NCBI GenBank assembly: GCA_963777485.1
Contig: CAVZQP010000002.1
Location: forward strand, 868,001-932,000
DNA from: Bog-473 sp963777485
Lineage (GTDB): Bacteria; Actinomycetota; Acidimicrobiia; Acidimicrobiales; RAAP-2
Direction: 5' to 3'
Length of the DNA: 64,000 nt
The notes beneath the pieces are model-generated. The model was not told the origin of the DNA. It made no database searches and saw nothing but the letters and a program-made list of their open reading frames with translations. The translations under genes and the position numbers were made by a program. Within the stretch, counting starts at the first letter, position 1, and every line of letters starts with the position of its first letter. This document shows, piece by piece, positions 23,405-30,703 of this stretch.

Positions 23405-24529
23405 GTGATCAGGCTCGACGCGGTGACCAAGCGCTATGGCGCCGACTCGGTCGCCGTCAACGAGCTGAGCCTCACCGTGCCCGACGGAGAGATGTCCGTT
23501 CTCGTAGGCCCGTCGGGCTGTGGCAAGACGACGACGCTGCGCATGATCAACCGGCTGATCGAGCCGAGCGGCGGGCGGATCCTCATCGACGACACCGACG
23601 TCCTCAAGATGGACCCGGTGCAGCTGCGCCGCAGCATCGGCTACGTGATCCAGCAGGGCGGGCTGTTCCCGCACCGACGGGTGGGGGACAACGTCGCCAC
23701 CGTCCCGCGCCTCCTCGGCTGGGACAAGCGGCGGGTCGACGACCGCGTCGTCGAGCTGCTCGAGCTCGTCGGCCTCGACCCGGAGAGCTACCGGCGCCGG
23801 TTCCCCCACGAACTGTCGGGCGGTGAGCGCCAGCGAGTCGGGGTGGCCCGCGCCCTGGGCGGCGACCCGGCGATCCTCCTCATGGACGAGCCGTTCAGCG
23901 CGGTGGACCCCGTGACGCGGCAACGCCTGCAGCAGGAGCTGCTCGCGCTGCAGGCGAAGCTCAAGAAGACGATCGTCTTCGTCACCCACGACATCGACGA
24001 GGCCACGCTGCTCGGCGACCGGATCGCCGTGCTGTCCAAGGGTGCGCACGTCGAGCAGTACGACACGCCCAGCCAGGTACTCGGGCGCCCGGCCACCCCC
24101 TTCGTGGCCGACTTCGTCGGCGCCGACCGGGGCGTGCGCCGCCTCGCCGTGATGCCCATCGACGCCGACTCGCTCTTCCATCCCCCCGAGGTGTCGCCTG
24201 ACATCAGCATGCTCGACGCCCGGGCCGCCGCAGCGGGCGCCGACAGCCGGTGGGCGGTCGTGGTCGACGAACGGAAACGCCTCAAGGGTTGGATCGACCT
24301 GGAGCCGGGCCTGACCGGCTCGGTGGAGGACAACCTCGTCGCGTTCGAGATCGAGGTCCCGCTCGGGACTTCGCTGCGGGCGGCGTTCGGCGAGATGCTC
24401 CAGCACGACGTGCACTGGATACCCGTGGTCGAGGACGACCGCTATCTCGGGGTGCTGACGCCGAACAGCCTCCATGCCGCGGTGCGTCGTTCGGTCGGTG
24501 GCCAACCCATCGAGTCGCGCGACCTCTGA
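23405..24529 (+). CDS. Osmoprotectant ABC transporter ATP-binding protein with CBS region
   Basis: A 374-aa quaternary-amine-type ABC ATPase. Walker A is GPSGCGKTT, the Q-loop is VIQQGGLFPHRRV, the signature LSGGERQRVGVARAL, Walker B AILLMDEPF and the H-loop VTHD. The C-terminal 120 residues form a CBS-like pair (WAVVVDERKRLKGWI; HWIPVVEDDRYLGVLTP), which in OpuA senses ionic strength and gates transport. The GTG at 23405 gives the usual short N-terminus; a GTG at 23369 would add 12 residues. It is divergent from the permease and binding-protein genes. Confidence 0.93.
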   Translation: MIRLDAVTKRYGADSVAVNELSLTVPDGEMSVLVGPSGCGKTTTLRMINRLIEPSGGRILIDDTDVLKMDPVQLRRSIGYVIQQGGLFPHRRVGDNVATVPRLLGWDKRRVDDRVVELLELVGLDPESYRRRFPHELSGGERQRVGVARALGGDPAILLMDEPFSAVDPVTRQRLQQELLALQAKLKKTIVFVTHDIDEATLLGDRIAVLSKGAHVEQYDTPSQVLGRPATPFVADFVGADRGVRRLAVMPIDADSLFHPPEVSPDISMLDARAAAAGADSRWAVVVDERKRLKGWIDLEPGLTGSVEDNLVAFEIEVPLGTSLRAAFGEMLQHDVHWIPVVEDDRYLGVLTPNSLHAAVRRSVGGQPIESRDL

Positions 24530-24536
24530 GGGAGGT

Positions 24537-24965
24537 TCACACCAGCTTCAGCGTGACCTCGATGTTGCCTCGCGTGGCGTTGGAGTACGGGCAGACCTCG
24601 TGCGCAGCGTCGACGATCTTCTGCGCGGTGGCCTCGTCGACGCCGGGGATGTGGACGTCGAGCTCGACCGCCAGGCCGAAGCCGCCGTTCCCGATCGTGC
24701 CGATCGTCACCCGGCCCGTGACTTCCGAATCGGCGGTGTCGGCACCCATGCGGCGCGCCACCACCGCCATCGCGCTCTGGAAGCAGGCGGAGTAGCCGAG
24801 GGCGAAGAGCTGCTCGGGGTTGGTCCCGCCGCCGGCCCCACCCATTTCGGCCGGCGGCCGGATGTCCAGGTCGAGGACGCCGTCGGAGGAGCGGCCGTGC
24901 CCGTCGCGGCCTCCTTTCGTCGAGGCCTCGGCGGTGTAGAGCGCCTTGTTGAGGACGGTGGTCAT
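24537..24965 (-). CDS. ohr: Organic hydroperoxide resistance protein (Ohr/OsmC family)
   Basis: A 142-aa thiol peroxidase that reduces organic and fatty-acid hydroperoxides. The two redox cysteines sit in FALGYSACFQSAM (about residue 59) and HEVCPYSNATRGN (about residue 124). GGAGGGTNPEQLFA is the conserved helical start. The ATG is preceded by GAGGAGA. It is convergent with the ABC ATPase (eight-base gap) and divergent from a TetR gene, with a 17-bp palindrome in between. Ohr is normally controlled by MarR-type OhrR; here TetR is the likely regulator. Confidence 0.93.
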   Translation of the reverse strand: MTTVLNKALYTAEASTKGGRDGHGRSSDGVLDLDIRPPAEMGGAGGGTNPEQLFALGYSACFQSAMAVVARRMGADTADSEVTGRVTIGTIGNGGFGLAVELDVHIPGVDEATAQKIVDAAHEVCPYSNATRGNIEVTLKLV

Positions 24966-25055
24966 GTTCGTCTCCTCTCTGGGCCCCCTGTTGTCCAACT
25001 CCGAGCCGGAGCTCTGGCTTCCCGCTCGTCCCCCGATTTGACGCCCGAGCCGATG

Positions 25056-25072
25056 ATGACAGTGACTGTCAT
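25056..25072. promoter_or_regulatory. Putative TetR operator between ohr and tetR
   Basis: Perfect 8-1-8 inverted repeat ATGACAGT-G-ACTGTCAT, 15 bp upstream of the TetR GTG and 91 bp from the Ohr ATG, positioned for autorepression and probably control of ohr. Confidence 0.75.
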
Positions 25073-25087
25073 ATAACGCGTAGGATC

Positions 25088-25663
25088 GTGGGCGTGGGCC
25101 GATGGGAACCCGACGCACCGGGGCGTCTCGCCAGTGCCGCCATGGAGCTCTACGGCGAGCGGGGCTTCGACACCACGACCGTCGAGGAGATCGCCGCACG
25201 CGCCGGGCTCACGGAGCGGACCTTCTTCCGGTACTTCGCCGACAAGCGGGAGGTCCTCTTCGGCGGCGCGCAAGAGCTGCAGGAGTTCCTCGTAACCCAG
25301 GTGCTCGGGGCGCCGACGTCGCTGTCGCCCATCGAGGTGATCGTGACCGCGTATGTGGCGGCGGGCGACGACATCTTCGAGGCGCGCCGTGAGTTCGCCC
25401 GGGCGCGCCAGGCGATCATCGCGGCCAGCACCGAGCTGCAGGAGCGCGAGCTCATCAAGCTGGCGACGCTGAACGCCGCCTTGGCGGACGCGCTGCGCCA
25501 GCGCGGCGTCGCCAACCCGGCCGCGTCGCTCGCCGCCGAAGCCGGCGGGTCCGCGTTCAAGCTCGGCTTCGAGCGCTGGGTCGAGGACACCGAGGGGACG
25601 CCCATGTCCACGTTCATCCGGGAGTCGCTGGATGCTCTGAAGGCAGTGGCCGCCGGGCGGTGA
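25088..25663 (+). CDS. TetR-family transcriptional regulator
   Basis: A 191-aa TetR protein. The N-terminal HTH is RLASAAMELYGERGFDTTTVEEIAARAGLTERTFFRYFADKREVLF, followed by an all-helical effector domain. The GTG start lies 15 bp after a 17-bp palindrome, a likely autoregulatory operator. The divergent neighbour is ohr. No cysteine is present to sense peroxides directly, so an organic ligand would be the likely effector (inference). Confidence 0.9.
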   Translation: MGVGRWEPDAPGRLASAAMELYGERGFDTTTVEEIAARAGLTERTFFRYFADKREVLFGGAQELQEFLVTQVLGAPTSLSPIEVIVTAYVAAGDDIFEARREFARARQAIIAASTELQERELIKLATLNAALADALRQRGVANPAASLAAEAGGSAFKLGFERWVEDTEGTPMSTFIRESLDALKAVAAGR

Positions 25664-25685
25664 TGGCCCGCGCCCGTGCGGAGCG

Positions 25686-26069
25686 TCAGTCTGCTGGGAT
25701 CTGGTAGCGCGCGATCACGTCGGCTTCGATCCGGAGCCTGGACGCGTCGTCGACTCGGCCGAGCATCGTGAGCCTCTCGGCCTGTGCGTCGCGCTCCCAC
25801 AGCTCGGCTTCGATGATGCGTTGCAGGTCGTGCTCGGACAGCGAGCGCCGCGCGGCATCGGCTGCACCGAGTCCCTCCACTGCGCCTGCGACATGTTCAC
25901 TGGAAGACAGAGGCGGCGACGCTGCATCCTCGACCGATTCCGCGTTGTCGATTGCGGCGATCAGTGTGCGCAGCGCGGCCATTTCGTCTCGTCGCTGCGC
26001 CTTCATGGCCGAGCGCAGGTCACCGCGGAGCCGGGTGCGGAGGATCTCGGCGGGCGTGTTCCCGGTCAC
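25686..26069 (-). CDS. GatB/YqeY-like protein
   Basis: A 127-aa helical protein similar to YqeY, the stand-alone relative of the C-terminal GatB domain. LRTRLRGDLRSAMKAQRRDEMAALRTLIAAIDNAE at the N-terminus is characteristic. The central part (SLSEHDLQRIIEAELWERDAQAERL) is also conserved, and the protein is a little shorter than the usual 145-150 residues. The start is GTG. It lies 41 bp downstream of the encapsulin gene on the same strand, perhaps cotranscribed. Its function is not firmly known; a tRNA-related role has been suggested for the domain. Confidence 0.75.
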   Translation of the reverse strand: MTGNTPAEILRTRLRGDLRSAMKAQRRDEMAALRTLIAAIDNAESVEDAASPPLSSSEHVAGAVEGLGAADAARRSLSEHDLQRIIEAELWERDAQAERLTMLGRVDDASRLRIEADVIARYQIPAD

Positions 26070-26110
26070 GAGTCGTCACACGTTCGACGCTCGGGGCGGA
26101 CCCGGGTTCG

Positions 26111-26914
26111 TCAGCCGCGCATGAGGGCGACGGCCGCATCCGGCTCGGACACCCGGAAGGTGAAGCTCTCCTCGACGTAGAGGCGCACGACGTCCGCGTC
26201 GTGGTTCCGATAGCCGATGGAGAGATCCTGGCCGAGATGCAAGACGAAGTCACCCCCGCGTTGGCTGAGCACGACGCCGCCCTCGACGCCGGGCGCCCAC
26301 ACCACCGGTCCGCCGAGGATCTGGCGCAGGTGGTCGAGCAGAAGGTAGCCGCCGTGCTCGGCCGTCTCGACGATGACCGTGTAGATGGCGGGGTCAATGG
26401 CGAGGCCGTAGGGGCCGCCGACACCGGCGCGCCGCAGCGTGTCGGTCGCCTGCGCGACGACCTTGGGATACTGCTCCATGTCCGCCTCGATGGAGATGGG
26501 TGAGTGCGAGCTCTCCTCGGTGATGCCGAGGATGCCGCCCGCCACGTAGCCGTGGAAGACGGTGGTGTTCTCCGCCAGCGCGATCTGGCGCACCGCCTCG
26601 TCGAGCTCGCGCAGCTCGATGTCGCCGGCGCCGCGGTCCGCGTCGTCGAGCTCCTCGCGCGAGACGGCGAACTCGGCCCTCAGTTCGACGACCGGGAGCA
26701 CGCGGCGGCGCAGGGCACGCACCCCTTCCGACGGGCTGTCCACCTCCTCGACACGTCCGAGGTCGGTGGCCGAGTAGCCCCAACCTTTGGGGTCTTCGAC
26801 GTCCACCAGTTTGCGGGCCGCCAGGTGCGTGACGAGCCTGCTCTTGGCCTCGTCCTCGATCTGGGACCAGGCGGCCTCCGAGATCGGGGCAACGTCGCGG
26901 TAAAGGTGGTCCAT
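26111..26914 (-). CDS. enc: Encapsulin nanocompartment shell protein (family 1)
   Basis: A 267-aa HK97-fold shell protein. The N-terminus MDHLYRDVAPISEAAWSQIEDEA is the family 1 encapsulin (linocin-M18-like) start. GYSATDLGRVEEV, the long-helix 'spine' region, and the E-loop/A-domain parts RRRVLPVVELRAEF and LAENTTVFHGYVAGGILGITE follow in order. HLGQDLSIGYRNHDADVVRLYVEESFTFRV is the C-terminal domain. Such proteins self-assemble into 60- or 180-mer protein cages. Its ATG overlaps the stop of the ferritin-like cargo gene (TGATG), so cargo and shell are translationally coupled. The cargo identifies it as an iron-storing encapsulin. Confidence 0.95.
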   Translation of the reverse strand: MDHLYRDVAPISEAAWSQIEDEAKSRLVTHLAARKLVDVEDPKGWGYSATDLGRVEEVDSPSEGVRALRRRVLPVVELRAEFAVSREELDDADRGAGDIELRELDEAVRQIALAENTTVFHGYVAGGILGITEESSHSPISIEADMEQYPKVVAQATDTLRRAGVGGPYGLAIDPAIYTVIVETAEHGGYLLLDHLRQILGGPVVWAPGVEGGVVLSQRGGDFVLHLGQDLSIGYRNHDADVVRLYVEESFTFRVSEPDAAVALMRG

Positions 26915-27276
26915 CAGTCGGTTCCCTTCAGGCTCCCGATGCCCAGCGAACCGGAAGGCACGCCGTCGCCGGCCGCCTCGGCCTCGGCCTCGACATCGGT
27001 CACCGGCTCGCTGGTGAACAGATAGGTCCGCAAGTGGCGGTCGAGCACCGGGTCGCGCCGGCGGAGCCACTCGAGGGTCATCGACGCGTGTTCCTTCTCC
27101 TCGTCGCGGTTGTGGGCGAGGACATCGGCCAGGCCCTGGTCGTTCGTCGCCTGCACCCGTTGGTCGTACCAGTCGACAGCCTCGAGCTCCTCGACGAGCG
27201 AGGTGAGGGCCCGGTGGCGGTCGATCGTCGCCTCGTCGAGGCGTTCGGCCGGTTCGTGCAGTCCCTCGCTTCCCAT
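26914..27276 (-). CDS. Encapsulated ferritin-like cargo protein (EncFtn)
   Basis: A 120-aa helical protein of the encapsulated ferritin family, which oxidises Fe2+ at a dimer interface and feeds iron into the encapsulin cage. Two helices carry the ferroxidase residues: the first has LTSLVEELEAVDWYDQRV (Glu/Tyr), and the second has NRDEEKEHASMTLEWLRRRDP with the ExxH motif. After a flexible Ala/Glu/Gly linker the C-terminus reads SGSLGIGSLKGTD, a cargo-loading peptide of the 'GSLxIGSLK' type. It lies directly upstream of and overlaps the encapsulin gene. No strong ribosome site is seen before its ATG. Confidence 0.93.
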   Translation of the reverse strand: MGSEGLHEPAERLDEATIDRHRALTSLVEELEAVDWYDQRVQATNDQGLADVLAHNRDEEKEHASMTLEWLRRRDPVLDRHLRTYLFTSEPVTDVEAEAEAAGDGVPSGSLGIGSLKGTD

Positions 27277-27399
27277 GGGCGCCCAAACTAACGCGGGCCT
27301 GCCCGATACGCGCCGGCCGGTGTTCGGGCGAGGACGGCCGACGAGCCCGGTCAGCGCTCTGAGCGTTCCGCTTTAGGGTGAGATCGGCGAGGAGGGTCG

Positions 27400-27771
27400 A
27401 TGAGTATCGAGATCAACCACATGATCGTTCCGGCTAGAGACAGGAAGGCTTCGGCACGGTTCCTGGGCGACATCCTCGGCGTCGAGCCAGGCCCTGTGAT
27501 CATCGGGCACTTCGAGCCGCTGCAAGTCGGTGGCGTGACCCTCGACTTCATGGACTCTGCCGAGGTCCAGTCGATGCACATCGCCTTCGTGGTCGACGAC
27601 GCGACGTTCGACGCCGCGCAGAAGCGCTTCGATGAGCTGGGCACGGCGACCTTCGCCGACCCCATGCGCAGCCAGCCGGGCGAGATCAACCACCGTTTCG
27701 GCGGCAGAGGCATCTACTTCGACGACCCCGACGGTCACTTCTTCGAGCTGATGACCAGGGTGCCGGGGTGA
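27400..27771 (+). CDS. VOC-family (glyoxalase-like) protein
   Basis: A 123-aa vicinal-oxygen-chelate protein. INHMIVPARDRKASARFLGDILGVEPGPV opens the first module and GRGIYFDDPDGHFFELMTRVPG closes the second, with His and Glu residues that could bind a divalent metal (NHM, MHIAF, FFELM). A GAGGAGG ribosome site precedes the ATG. It is divergent from the encapsulin operon. The substrate is unknown; ring-cleavage dioxygenase or glyoxalase-like chemistry is possible. Confidence 0.88.
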   Translation: MSIEINHMIVPARDRKASARFLGDILGVEPGPVIIGHFEPLQVGGVTLDFMDSAEVQSMHIAFVVDDATFDAAQKRFDELGTATFADPMRSQPGEINHRFGGRGIYFDDPDGHFFELMTRVPG

Positions 27772-27876
27772 CCTCGGCGGCCTGAGCCTGGTACGAGGCT
27801 CGGGTGGAGATAGATCCACCCGGCAATGGACCCCCAGGTGGACGACCCAGAAGCTGGATTTCCGGACACTTGGTCC

Positions 27877-28473
27877 ATGACCATTTCCGATTACCTCATC
27901 GATTTCACCCTCATCGGCCTCGTGCTCTTGCAAGTCAAGGGGCGTCGCCTTTCGACCAAGGCGCTGGTTCTGCCGATCGGCATCGTCGCCTATGTCGCCG
28001 ACCAGTACCTCAAAGGGGTGCCCACCGCCCACAACGACCTGTTCCTGATCGTCGGCTTTGCCGCTGTCGGGGCGACGCTCGGTGGTCTGGCCGCACGGTT
28101 CACCTCGGTCACCAAGGCCACCGACGGGTCGATCATGGCCAAGGCCGGCTTCGCGGCGGCCGCGCTGTGGATCCTGGGCACCGGCGGGCGTCTCGCCTTC
28201 CAGCTCTACGCCAACTACGGCGGTGGACCCTCGATCGTGCACTTCAGCTCTGCGCACGGGATCACCAGCGCCGAGGCGTGGACGGCTGCACTCATCCTCA
28301 TGGCCCTCAGCGAGGTCGTAATGCGCACTGCGGTGTTGGCCTGGCGGGCCTACCAGGTGCACGGCACGTGGCCACTCCCTTCGACCGAGGCCCCCACGCG
28401 CCCCCGCTTGCGGACCACGGTCCTGACCGGCGTGCGGTCCATGATTGACAGCAGTGACCGCCCTCTTTCCTAA
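27877..28473 (+). CDS. Hypothetical integral membrane protein next to a two-component system
   Basis: About 198 residues from the ATG at 27877 (a start at 27826 would add 17 hydrophilic residues). Five or so TM helices: YLIDFTLIGLVLLQV, LVLPIGIVAYVADQYL, LFLIVGFAAVGATLGGLAA, GFAAAALWILGTGGRLAFQLYA, AWTAALILMALSEVVMRTAVL. No family is assigned with certainty. Its 3' end overlaps the histidine kinase start by about 20 bases, so it is translationally coupled and may be a co-sensor or accessory protein of that kinase. Confidence 0.75.
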   Translation: MTISDYLIDFTLIGLVLLQVKGRRLSTKALVLPIGIVAYVADQYLKGVPTAHNDLFLIVGFAAVGATLGGLAARFTSVTKATDGSIMAKAGFAAAALWILGTGGRLAFQLYANYGGGPSIVHFSSAHGITSAEAWTAALILMALSEVVMRTAVLAWRAYQVHGTWPLPSTEAPTRPRLRTTVLTGVRSMIDSSDRPLS

Positions 28474-29659
28474 TCCCAACGACGTCGGGCCCCGGTGGGG
28501 CACCCTGTCCAACGGCCTAACCCTCGCCGGGTTAGGCCTGTTGGTCTTTGGGGTCGTCACGGGGGTGCAGGGCACCGATACGAGGAGCCAGAAGCTGGCA
28601 GCTCTGGTGCTCCTGGTTGTGGCGGCACTCGCATGGGTGGCCTGGGTCGCCGTGCGCAACTCGGGCTCCGAGGCCGCTCTCGCCGCCTGCCTCGTCGTGA
28701 TGGCTGCCGCAGGCGGGGCACTGGCGGCCTTCTCGCCGATCGCCCTCGTGTTCCCCGGCGTGGCGACGCTCGCCGCGGCCTCACGGTGGGCCCTGGTCCC
28801 CTCCGCAGCTGTCGGTGGCGTCGGCGTGCTGTCCGTGCTCGTAGCCACCGTGGCGAACGGCAACAATTTCGCCCTCGTGTCGGGCGGTCTGGCCGCGGCG
28901 TTCACGGGGGTCATGGTCGGGCTCACCCGGCGCCAGGCCGTCGAGCACGCGGATCAGGTGACGAGACTCGAGCTGGCGTCGGATCGGGCTGACGTGGAAC
29001 GCACCCGGGCCGAGCTCCTGGGCGAGCGCAACCACCTGGCGCGTGAGCTCCACGACGTCCTCGCGCACACGCTGGCCGCACTGTCGCTCCAGCTCGAGGC
29101 GTTCGCCACGGTCGTCGACGCCGAGCCCGCAACGAGCCCGAAGATCCGTGAGCAGCTCGAGCGCACCCGTCAGCTCGTGCGCGAGGGCCTCGACGAGGCA
29201 CGTGGCGCGGTGCGGGCGTTGCGAGATGATGCCGAGCCGCTCGAGCAGCGGCTGACCCGATTGGCCGAGCAGCATCAGGCCGCCTTCGTCACCTCGGGCG
29301 TCGTCCGCCCACTCGCACCCGAAACGGTGCTCGCCCTCTACCGGGTCAGTCAAGAAGCATTCACCAACGTGGTGAAGCACGCACCTGGCGCCGCGGCCTT
29401 CCTCAGCCTTGTTTTCGGTGTTGACCGCGTCACGGTCACCATCGAAAACGACGTTCCGGCACGCGACGGCGAGATCAATCCCCTCGGGCGAAGCGGTGGC
29501 GGCTTCGGGCTCCGTGGGATCTCCGAACGCGTCGCGCTGCTCGGCGGCGAGGTAGAGGCCGGTGCCGTGCCCGGTGGCTGGAGGGTCAGCGCGACCGTGC
29601 CGGTGCCCGAGGTCGCACCGGCAACCACACAAGGCACTGATGAGATGCTCGGCTCATGA
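28454..29659 (+). CDS. Sensor histidine kinase (NarL/HisKA_3 type)
   Basis: About 401 residues. Four to six N-terminal TM helices form a membrane sensor with little extracytoplasmic domain. A coiled linker (RLELASDRADVERTRAELLGERN) leads to the HisKA_3 phosphoacceptor motif LARELHDVLAHTLAALSLQLE, with His near residue 200, then an HATPase domain (LYRVSQEAFTNVVKHA; GGFGLRGISERVALLGG). The GTG at 28454 is preferred; a TTG at 28445 is also possible. Its stop overlaps the response regulator ATG by four bases. The signal is unknown. Confidence 0.92.
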   Translation: MTALFPNPNDVGPRWGTLSNGLTLAGLGLLVFGVVTGVQGTDTRSQKLAALVLLVVAALAWVAWVAVRNSGSEAALAACLVVMAAAGGALAAFSPIALVFPGVATLAAASRWALVPSAAVGGVGVLSVLVATVANGNNFALVSGGLAAAFTGVMVGLTRRQAVEHADQVTRLELASDRADVERTRAELLGERNHLARELHDVLAHTLAALSLQLEAFATVVDAEPATSPKIREQLERTRQLVREGLDEARGAVRALRDDAEPLEQRLTRLAEQHQAAFVTSGVVRPLAPETVLALYRVSQEAFTNVVKHAPGAAAFLSLVFGVDRVTVTIENDVPARDGEINPLGRSGGGFGLRGISERVALLGGEVEAGAVPGGWRVSATVPVPEVAPATTQGTDEMLGS

Positions 29660-30336
29660 GGGTCCTTATCGCCGACGACCAGCGGGTGATCCGCGAGGGC
29701 CTGGCCATCGTCGTCGGAGGTTTTCCCGAGACCGAGGTTGTCGGGGTGGCTGCAGACGGGGCCGAGGCGCTCGAGCTCGTGGCGTCGGCCGCACCCGACG
29801 TCGTTCTCATGGACCTCCGCATGCCGAACGTCGACGGTGTCGAAGCGACCCGCGCCATCCGGGAACGCCACCCCGGCGTCGCGGTCGTGGTGCTCACGAC
29901 CTATGCCGACGACGACTCGATCGTTGCCGCGCTCTCGGCCGGTGCCGCCGGCTACCTGACCAAGGACGCCGCTCGCGACGACATCCGCCGCGCCATCGAG
30001 GCGGCCGCCGCCGGGCAGGCGGTGCTCGATCCGTCGGTCCAGGCCGCGCTGCTCAAGGCGGCCCAGCAGGGGGCGGCCCGGGGGGCGGCCCCCACCATTC
30101 CGCCCGACGGCCTGACCGACCGCGAGGTCGAGGTCCTCGCCCTGATCGCGTCGGGCCTCTCGAACCACGAGATCGCCGAGCGCCTGTTCGTGGCAGAGAC
30201 GACGGTGAAGACGCACGTCAACCGGATCTTCGCCAAGACGGGCAGCCGTGACCGCGCCCAGGCGGCCGTCTACGCACATCGCCACGGGCTCGGCGACGGC
30301 CCGGCCGCCGCGCCAGGGGAGACAGCGGCGCCCTGA
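29656..30336 (+). CDS. NarL/LuxR-type response regulator
   Basis: A 226-aa two-domain regulator. The receiver begins RVLIADDQRVIREGLAIVV, with Asp7/Asp8 and phosphoacceptor Asp53 (VVLMDLRMPNVDG), then VVVLTTYADDD and the switch Lys (YLTKDA). The C-terminal LuxR HTH reads LTDREVEVLALIASGLSNHEIAERLFVAETTVKTHVNRIFAKTG. It is coupled to the kinase by an ATGA overlap and is its evident partner. It lies 77 bp upstream of the csoR gene, so the pair may act nearby, though a separate operator is present there. Confidence 0.94.
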   Translation: MRVLIADDQRVIREGLAIVVGGFPETEVVGVAADGAEALELVASAAPDVVLMDLRMPNVDGVEATRAIRERHPGVAVVVLTTYADDDSIVAALSAGAAGYLTKDAARDDIRRAIEAAAAGQAVLDPSVQAALLKAAQQGAARGAAPTIPPDGLTDREVEVLALIASGLSNHEIAERLFVAETTVKTHVNRIFAKTGSRDRAQAAVYAHRHGLGDGPAAAPGETAAP

Positions 30337-30365
30337 CAACCGGCGTACGGCGTCGCGACGGCCTG

Positions 30366-30382
30366 ATACCCTATGGGGGTAT
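30366..30382. promoter_or_regulatory. CsoR-type operator
   Basis: ATACCC-TATGG-GGGTAT, the same half-sites as at 4547-4596 but with a 5-bp spacer. A further GGGTATA and an overlapping TGGGT-ATAGG-ACCCA repeat follow at 30383-30397. It lies 32-48 bp before the CsoR ATG, so autorepression of the csoR-permease operon is likely. Confidence 0.7.
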
Positions 30383-30413
30383 TGGGTATAGGACCCAGGA
30401 GACGGAGGGGGCC

Positions 30414-30698
30414 ATGCGGCCGGGTTACATCGACAACAAGGAAGCGGTCCAGAAGCGGTTGCGCCGGGTGGAGGGCCAGGTGCGTGGCATCCAGCGCATG
30501 GTCGACGAGGATCGGTACTGCATCGAGATCCTCGAGCAGGTCTCCGCCGCGACCAAAGCCCTCCAGGCCGTCGCCCTGGAGCTGCTCGATGACCATCTCG
30601 CCCACTGTGTGTCCGACGCGGTGCGCAAGGGCGGTGACGAGGCGACCGAGAAGTTGAACGAGGCGTCCGCCGCCATCGGGCGACTGGTCCGCTCCTGA
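30414..30698 (+). CDS. csoR: CsoR-family copper-sensing repressor
   Basis: A 94-aa DUF156 repressor with the full copper-binding set Cys36 (YCIEILEQ), His61 and Cys65 (DDHLAHC), spaced as in characterised CsoR. It therefore differs from the CstR-like paralogue at 1915-2184, in which the His is lost. GGAGGGG precedes the ATG. An operator-like repeat lies directly upstream, and the UPF0718-type permease with a YHS domain follows five bases downstream. Cu(I) sensing is inferred from the ligand set; the expected effect is derepression of the permease in excess copper. Confidence 0.92.
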   Translation: MRPGYIDNKEAVQKRLRRVEGQVRGIQRMVDEDRYCIEILEQVSAATKALQAVALELLDDHLAHCVSDAVRKGGDEATEKLNEASAAIGRLVRS

Positions 30699-30703
30699 TC
30701 ACC

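Noticed and set aside
26914..27276. Frameshifted single gene for encapsulin and ferritin
   Set aside because: The two frames have their own start, stop and motifs, and the cargo peptide ends at the overlap, so they are two coupled genes.
27373..28926. Long minus-strand open frame opposite the VOC/membrane/histidine-kinase region
   Set aside because: It lies antisense to clear genes with ribosome sites and motifs; the product is low-complexity and lacks any domain.
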